Of a stretch of 64,000 bases of DNA, positions 60,601-64,000 are shown piece by piece; position 1 is the first letter of the stretch; every line of letters begins with the position of its first letter. Under the pieces are notes generated by a model. The model made no database searches. It saw only the letters and a program-made list of their open reading frames with translations, and had not been told where the DNA came from. Source of the DNA: Neoroseomonas soli (lineage in GTDB: Bacteria > Pseudomonadota > Alphaproteobacteria > Acetobacterales > Acetobacteraceae); assembly GCF_018129065.1 (NCBI RefSeq), contig NZ_JAAEDM010000007.1, forward strand, positions 59,087 through 123,086. Reading direction: 5' to 3'. A program made the translations under genes and the position numbers.

Positions 60601-61512
60601 ATGCCTCGTCCTCCCAGCCAACGCGGTTTGCAGGCCTTCCGTCACACCATGCTGACCGGCAGCGTGACCGGCGCGGCCGCCGTGCTGGGCCGGACCCAGC
60701 CCGCCATCAGCCGGCTGCTCAAGGAACTCGAGGCCGATGCCGGCTTCGCGCTGTTCGAGCGGGTGAAGGGACGGCTGGTGCCGACGCCGGAGGGGCGCCT
60801 GTTCTTCGATGAGCTTCAGCGCGCCTTCGCGGGCTTCGAGCGCATCGCCTCCGTCGCCGCCGAGATCCGCCAGGGTCGGCGCGGTACGCTGCGGATAGGA
60901 GCCATGCCGGCCGCCGCCGCCTCCTTCCTGCCGCGCGTGGTGCAGCGCTTCAGCGCCGCATTTCCGCGCACGGCCGTCGCCCTGCGGGTGCTGCCCTCCA
61001 TCGAGGTCGCGCGGCTCGTGCAAACGCAGGACTGCGACCTCGGCGTGGTGGAGGGTGCGCTGTCGCCGCCGGGCCTTGCCGCGGAACGACGCTACGCCAT
61101 CGGCTGCGCAGTGCTCATGCCGGCGGGCCATCGCCTGGCCAGGCGCCGGCGGCTCGGGCTGCGCGATCTGGAGGGGGAGGACTTCGTCACGCTTTCCCCG
61201 CGCGGATCGAGCATCGGGGCGCAACTCGAGGTCCTGCTGGCGCGCGCGGGCTTGGAGTGGCGGACACGGATCGAGACCAACCTGACCCACATCGCCTCCG
61301 CCCTCGTGCTGGAAGGGGCGGGCATTGGCGTGGCCGATCTGCTGACGGCGGAGGCACATGTGGCGCGCGGCGGCATCGCGCGGCCGCTCGCCGAGCCGGT
61401 GTCGCTGGAGATCCGCCTGGTACGCCCGGCCGTCTCCCCGCCGCCAGCGACGTTGCAGGCCTTCATACAGTTCTGCGACGAGGCCATCGGCACCGGCATC
61501 GATGAGGCATAA
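60601..61512 (+). CDS. LysR-family transcriptional regulator
   Basis: 303 residues from ATG 60601. Helix-turn-helix at about 9-62 (LQAFRHTMLTGSVTGAAAVL, then GRTQPAISRLLKELEADAGF), and an intact substrate-binding domain (LRIGAMPAAAASFLPRVVQR; GIGVADLLTAEAHV). The short, GAMP-type domain resembles OccR/NocR-like opine regulators and others. Same orientation as the three-subunit oxidase genes 68 bases downstream, which it probably controls. Confidence 0.9.
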   Translation: MPRPPSQRGLQAFRHTMLTGSVTGAAAVLGRTQPAISRLLKELEADAGFALFERVKGRLVPTPEGRLFFDELQRAFAGFERIASVAAEIRQGRRGTLRIGAMPAAAASFLPRVVQRFSAAFPRTAVALRVLPSIEVARLVQTQDCDLGVVEGALSPPGLAAERRYAIGCAVLMPAGHRLARRRRLGLRDLEGEDFVTLSPRGSSIGAQLEVLLARAGLEWRTRIETNLTHIASALVLEGAGIGVADLLTAEAHVARGGIARPLAEPVSLEIRLVRPAVSPPPATLQAFIQFCDEAIGTGIDEA

Positions 61513-61580
61513 GGTTTCCTGATAGGCGAAGGCCGAGAAGCGATTTGCCGCGCCCGCCTGCGTGCCGGATGGTCCTGGCC

Positions 61581-62708
61581 ATGGCGAATGCGACGATCTT
61601 CGATGCGGCCGTGATCGGCGGCGGCGTGGTGGGGGCGGCGGTGGCCTGCGGCCTGCTCGGCGCCGGGCTCTCGACCTGCATCCTCGACGAGGGCGATGTC
61701 GCGCACCGGGCGAGCCGCGGGAATTTCGCGCTGATCTGGGTGCAGTCGAAGGGGCTCGGCATGGCCCGCTACGGCAGTTGGACCCGCGCCTCCGCCGATG
61801 CCTGGGCCGATTTCGCGGCAGATCTCCGGGCGGAGACGGGCATCGACGTGGCGCATCAGCGCCCCGGCGGCTTCAGCCTCTGCCTGTCGGAGGAGGAGCT
61901 GGAGAAGCGGCGCGGCGCCCTCACGCGCATGCACAACCAGCCCGGCTGGATCCCCTATGACTGGGAGGTCCTGGACCGCCCCGCCCTCATGCGCGAGTTC
62001 CCCGATCTCGGGCCGGAGGTGGTGGGCGGTCTCTACTGCCCGCTCGACGGCCATGTGAACTCGCTGCGCCTGTTCCGCGCCCTGCATGCCGCCTTCAAGG
62101 CGCGCGGCGGCGCCTATTTCCCCGAAAGGCCGGTGACGTCCATCGCGCCGCTCTCCGCCGGCGGCTTCCGCATCGAGACTCCGAAGGGCGCGATCGAGGC
62201 GGGGAAGCTCGTGCTCGCCGCTGGGATCGCCAATGCACGCCTCGCGCCCATGGTCGGCCTGGTGGCACCGGTGCGGCCGCAGCGCGGCCAGATCTTGGTG
62301 ACGGAGAAGACCGCGCCCTTCCTGCGCCATCCGGTGATCACGGTGCGCCAGACCGACGAGGGCGGCGTGATGATCGGCGACAGCGCGGAGGAGGCCGGCC
62401 TCGACGAACGCATCGGCCTCGGCGTGCTGTCCGTCATGGCTGATCGCGCGATGCGGATGTTCCCGCGCATCGCGGCGCTCAACGTGGTCCGCACCTGGGC
62501 GGCGCTGCGCGTCATGTCGCAGGACGGCTTCCCGATCTACGACCGGTCGGAGAGCGCACCGGGCGCCTTCATTGCCACCTGCCACAGCGGCGTGACGCTC
62601 GCCGCCGCGCATGAGCGATTGCTGGCGCCGATGATCGCGCGCGGTGCTCTCGACGCCGACATGGCCCCCTTCAGCGCACGGAGGTTCGATGTTCCGCAGG
62701 CTGCCTGA
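61581..62708 (+). CDS. FAD-dependent oxidoreductase, beta-type subunit of an opine/hydroxyproline/cyanide-synthase-type dehydrogenase
   Basis: 375 residues from ATG 61581 (ATG 61569 is possible). FAD motif FDAAVIGGGVVGAAVACGLL, then SRGNFALIWVQ; substrate-domain features GGLYCPLDGHVNSLRLFRAL and the C-terminal CHSGVTLAAAHERLLAPMI. This is the DAO-fold, glycine/sarcosine-oxidase-like subunit, as in OoxB, HcnC and LhpB. It oxidises the C-N bond of an imino or opine-like substrate. The next gene starts inside its last 20 bases. Confidence 0.87.
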   Translation: MANATIFDAAVIGGGVVGAAVACGLLGAGLSTCILDEGDVAHRASRGNFALIWVQSKGLGMARYGSWTRASADAWADFAADLRAETGIDVAHQRPGGFSLCLSEEELEKRRGALTRMHNQPGWIPYDWEVLDRPALMREFPDLGPEVVGGLYCPLDGHVNSLRLFRALHAAFKARGGAYFPERPVTSIAPLSAGGFRIETPKGAIEAGKLVLAAGIANARLAPMVGLVAPVRPQRGQILVTEKTAPFLRHPVITVRQTDEGGVMIGDSAEEAGLDERIGLGVLSVMADRAMRMFPRIAALNVVRTWAALRVMSQDGFPIYDRSESAPGAFIATCHSGVTLAAAHERLLAPMIARGALDADMAPFSARRFDVPQAA

Positions 62709-62985
62709 CCCGCCCGCGCGGCGCATCGCCTTCACCCTGGACGGCGTGGCGGTGGAGGGCATGGATGGCGATTCCGTCGCCGCCGCATTGCTCGCCCTCG
62801 GGCACACGGCCTGCCGGGAGACCGCCGTCTCCGGCGCGCCACGCGGTCCCTATTGCATGATGGGCGTTTGCTTCGACTGCCTCGTCGTCATCGATGGCAT
62901 CGGCAATCGCCAGGGCTGCCTCGTGCCGCTCACCGAGGGCATGGCGGTGGAAACCCAGCATGGCAGGCGTGAGGTCGGGCGATGA
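62689..62985 (+). CDS. small [2Fe-2S] protein, gamma subunit of the dehydrogenase (HcnA-like)
   Basis: 98 residues from ATG 62689 with GGAGG six bases upstream; overlaps the previous gene by 20 bases. Plant-type ferredoxin motif with Cys56, Cys61, Cys64 and Cys77 (PYCMMGVCFDCLVVIDG; RQGCLVPLTEGM). It passes electrons between the two flavin subunits. The stop overlaps the next start (ATGA). Confidence 0.9.
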   Translation: MFRRLPDPPARRIAFTLDGVAVEGMDGDSVAAALLALGHTACRETAVSGAPRGPYCMMGVCFDCLVVIDGIGNRQGCLVPLTEGMAVETQHGRREVGR

Positions 62986-64000
62986 GGCGCCTTCCCGACG
63001 TCGATGCGCTGCGCGAGACCTATGATCTGGTGATCGTCGGCGCCGGTCCGGCGGGCATGGCGGCGGCGGTCGAGGCCTCCGGCCATGGCCGCACGGTGCT
63101 CGTGCTGGACGAGAACCCGAGACCTGGCGGTCAGATCTACCGCGCCATCGGCGCCGCCCCGCTGCGTGACCCGAAGGTGCTCGGCGCCGCCTATTGGGAA
63201 GGCGCTGCGCTGGCCGGGGCCTTCGCGGCCGCGGAGGTGGACTACCTTCCGGGCGCGACGGTCTGGCATCTGGACGATGCCCGGGAGATCGGCGTTTCCG
63301 CCGGCGCCCGCTCGGCCGTCTTTCCGGCGAAGCGGGTCATCCTTGCGACCGGCGCGCTGGAGCGGCCCATGCCCGTGCGCGGCTGGACCCTGCCGGGCGT
63401 GATGACTGTGGGTGCCGGGCAGACACTGCTGAAGGCGCAGGGCATCGCGCCGGCGGGGCGCGTCGTGCTCGCGGGCTGCGGGCCGCTTCTGTGGCTCTAC
63501 GCCGCGCAATGCATCTCGGCAGGGGCGCCGCCTTCGCTGATCCTGGACACGACGCCGCGGACGAACTGGCGCGGCGCGCTGCGGCACCTGCCCGCCTTCC
63601 TGGTCACGCCCTATGCGCGGAAGGGCCTGTCCCTGATGGCGCGCGTGCGACGGCATGTGCGGGTTGTCACGGGCATCGACGCCCTGTCCATCGACGCTGA
63701 GGGCGAGGCGCTGCGCGTCACCTGGGCGGAGGGCGCCTCCTTCGCCGCGGATCACGTGCTGCTGCACCAGGGCGTGGTGCCGAACCTGAACATGGCGCGC
63801 GCGGCGGGCTGCGCCATCGCCTGGGAGGAGGGCAATGCCTGCTTCGCGCCGGTGACGGACGCCTGGGGCACGACCTCGCTGCCCGGCATCGCGGTGGCCG
63901 GCGACGGCGCCGGCATCGCGGGAGCGGAGGCGGCGGCGCTGCGCGGACGGCTCGCGGCGATCGAGGCGCTGCGCGCGCTCGGGGCGCTGGACGAGGCCGG
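62982..64000 (+). CDS. NAD(P)/FAD-dependent oxidoreductase, alpha-type subunit of the dehydrogenase, 3' end outside the window
   Basis: 339 codons seen, frame open to the window end. First Rossmann motif DLVIVGAGPAGMAAAVEASG at about 15-34, DENPRPGGQIYRAI, ATGALERPMPVRGWTLPGVM, then a second dinucleotide fold (RVVLAGCGPLLWLYAAQ) and VAGDGAGIAGAEAAALRG. This is the HcnB/OoxA/LhpF type, which carries further cofactor sites and a C-terminal [Fe-S]/BFD-like domain that lies beyond the window. Confidence 0.9.
   Translation, partial: MRRLPDVDALRETYDLVIVGAGPAGMAAAVEASGHGRTVLVLDENPRPGGQIYRAIGAAPLRDPKVLGAAYWEGAALAGAFAAAEVDYLPGATVWHLDDAREIGVSAGARSAVFPAKRVILATGALERPMPVRGWTLPGVMTVGAGQTLLKAQGIAPAGRVVLAGCGPLLWLYAAQCISAGAPPSLILDTTPRTNWRGALRHLPAFLVTPYARKGLSLMARVRRHVRVVTGIDALSIDAEGEALRVTWAEGASFAADHVLLHQGVVPNLNMARAAGCAIAWEEGNACFAPVTDAWGTTSLPGIAVAGDGAGIAGAEAAALRGRLAAIEALRALGALDEA

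Noticed and set aside
1..64000. CRISPR array, tRNA, rRNA, integrase or attachment sites
   Set aside because: No regularly spaced repeats, no cloverleaf-like sequence and no site-specific recombinase gene were seen on either strand.

Overview
The window is about 68% GC, densely packed and mostly catabolic. Its genes are chained by 4-nt start/stop overlaps (ATGA, GTGA, TTGA). The repertoire suggests a heterotrophic alphaproteobacterium, most likely Acetobacteraceae/Roseomonas-like: two oligopeptide-type ABC importers, one branched-chain-type importer, HyuA/HyuB hydantoinase-family subunits, FAD amine oxidases, an acyl-CoA carboxylase and XRE-cupin/LysR regulators. The taxonomic call is inference from gene content and composition; no rRNA or tRNA gene is visible.

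Layout: (1) 1-4837, minus: an envelope module of two YgiC/YjfC-type ATP-grasp ligases, a DUF350 membrane protein, a DUF1190 lipoprotein and two membrane-anchored proteins. (2) 4992-8935, minus: peptide-type binding protein, CE4 deacetylase, SDR and an XRE-cupin regulator. (3) 9028-20366, plus, divergent from that regulator: hyuA, hyuB, amine oxidase, old yellow enzyme, a complete Liv-type importer and an SDR, apparently one operon for a lactam or cyclic-imide-like substrate. An 8+8 palindrome lies in the divergent promoter. (4) 20563-29882, minus: binding protein, OppB/C/D/F and a C45 (penicillin acyltransferase-type) N-terminal hydrolase, all overlapping, then a sigma54 activator without a sensor domain, a sigma54-like promoter, and AtuA/DUF4387 genes. 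(5) 30.4-43 kb: a scarred segment. It holds an in-frame acetyl-CoA-synthetase/acyl-carrier-protein fusion behind an FNR-like box, a dienelactone-hydrolase-like gene, an RTX protein, a sulfatase, a carboxymuconolactone decarboxylase, a serine dehydratase and a hydroxyisobutyrate dehydrogenase. Between them lie at least five gene remnants and IS3-family ends. (6) 43047-49990: split-subunit acyl-CoA carboxylase (biotin carboxylase, two carboxyltransferases, BCCP) with an ADP-forming acyl-CoA synthetase. (7) 50000-55405, minus: a second complete Opp importer. (8) 55.6-60.4 kb: IS66 fragment, pRiA4b ORF-3 protein, and a three-gene operon of unknown function headed by a 759-residue cysteine-rich protein that carries an internal duplication. 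(9) 60601-64000, plus: LysR regulator and a three-subunit opine/hydroxyproline-oxidase-type dehydrogenase, running off the window.

The common theme is import and oxidative or hydrolytic breakdown of small amino-acid-like or peptide-like compounds. The least explained part is the cysteine-rich operon at 56807-59757. The most testable regulatory prediction is the sigma54 promoter at 22313-22329 next to its likely activator.
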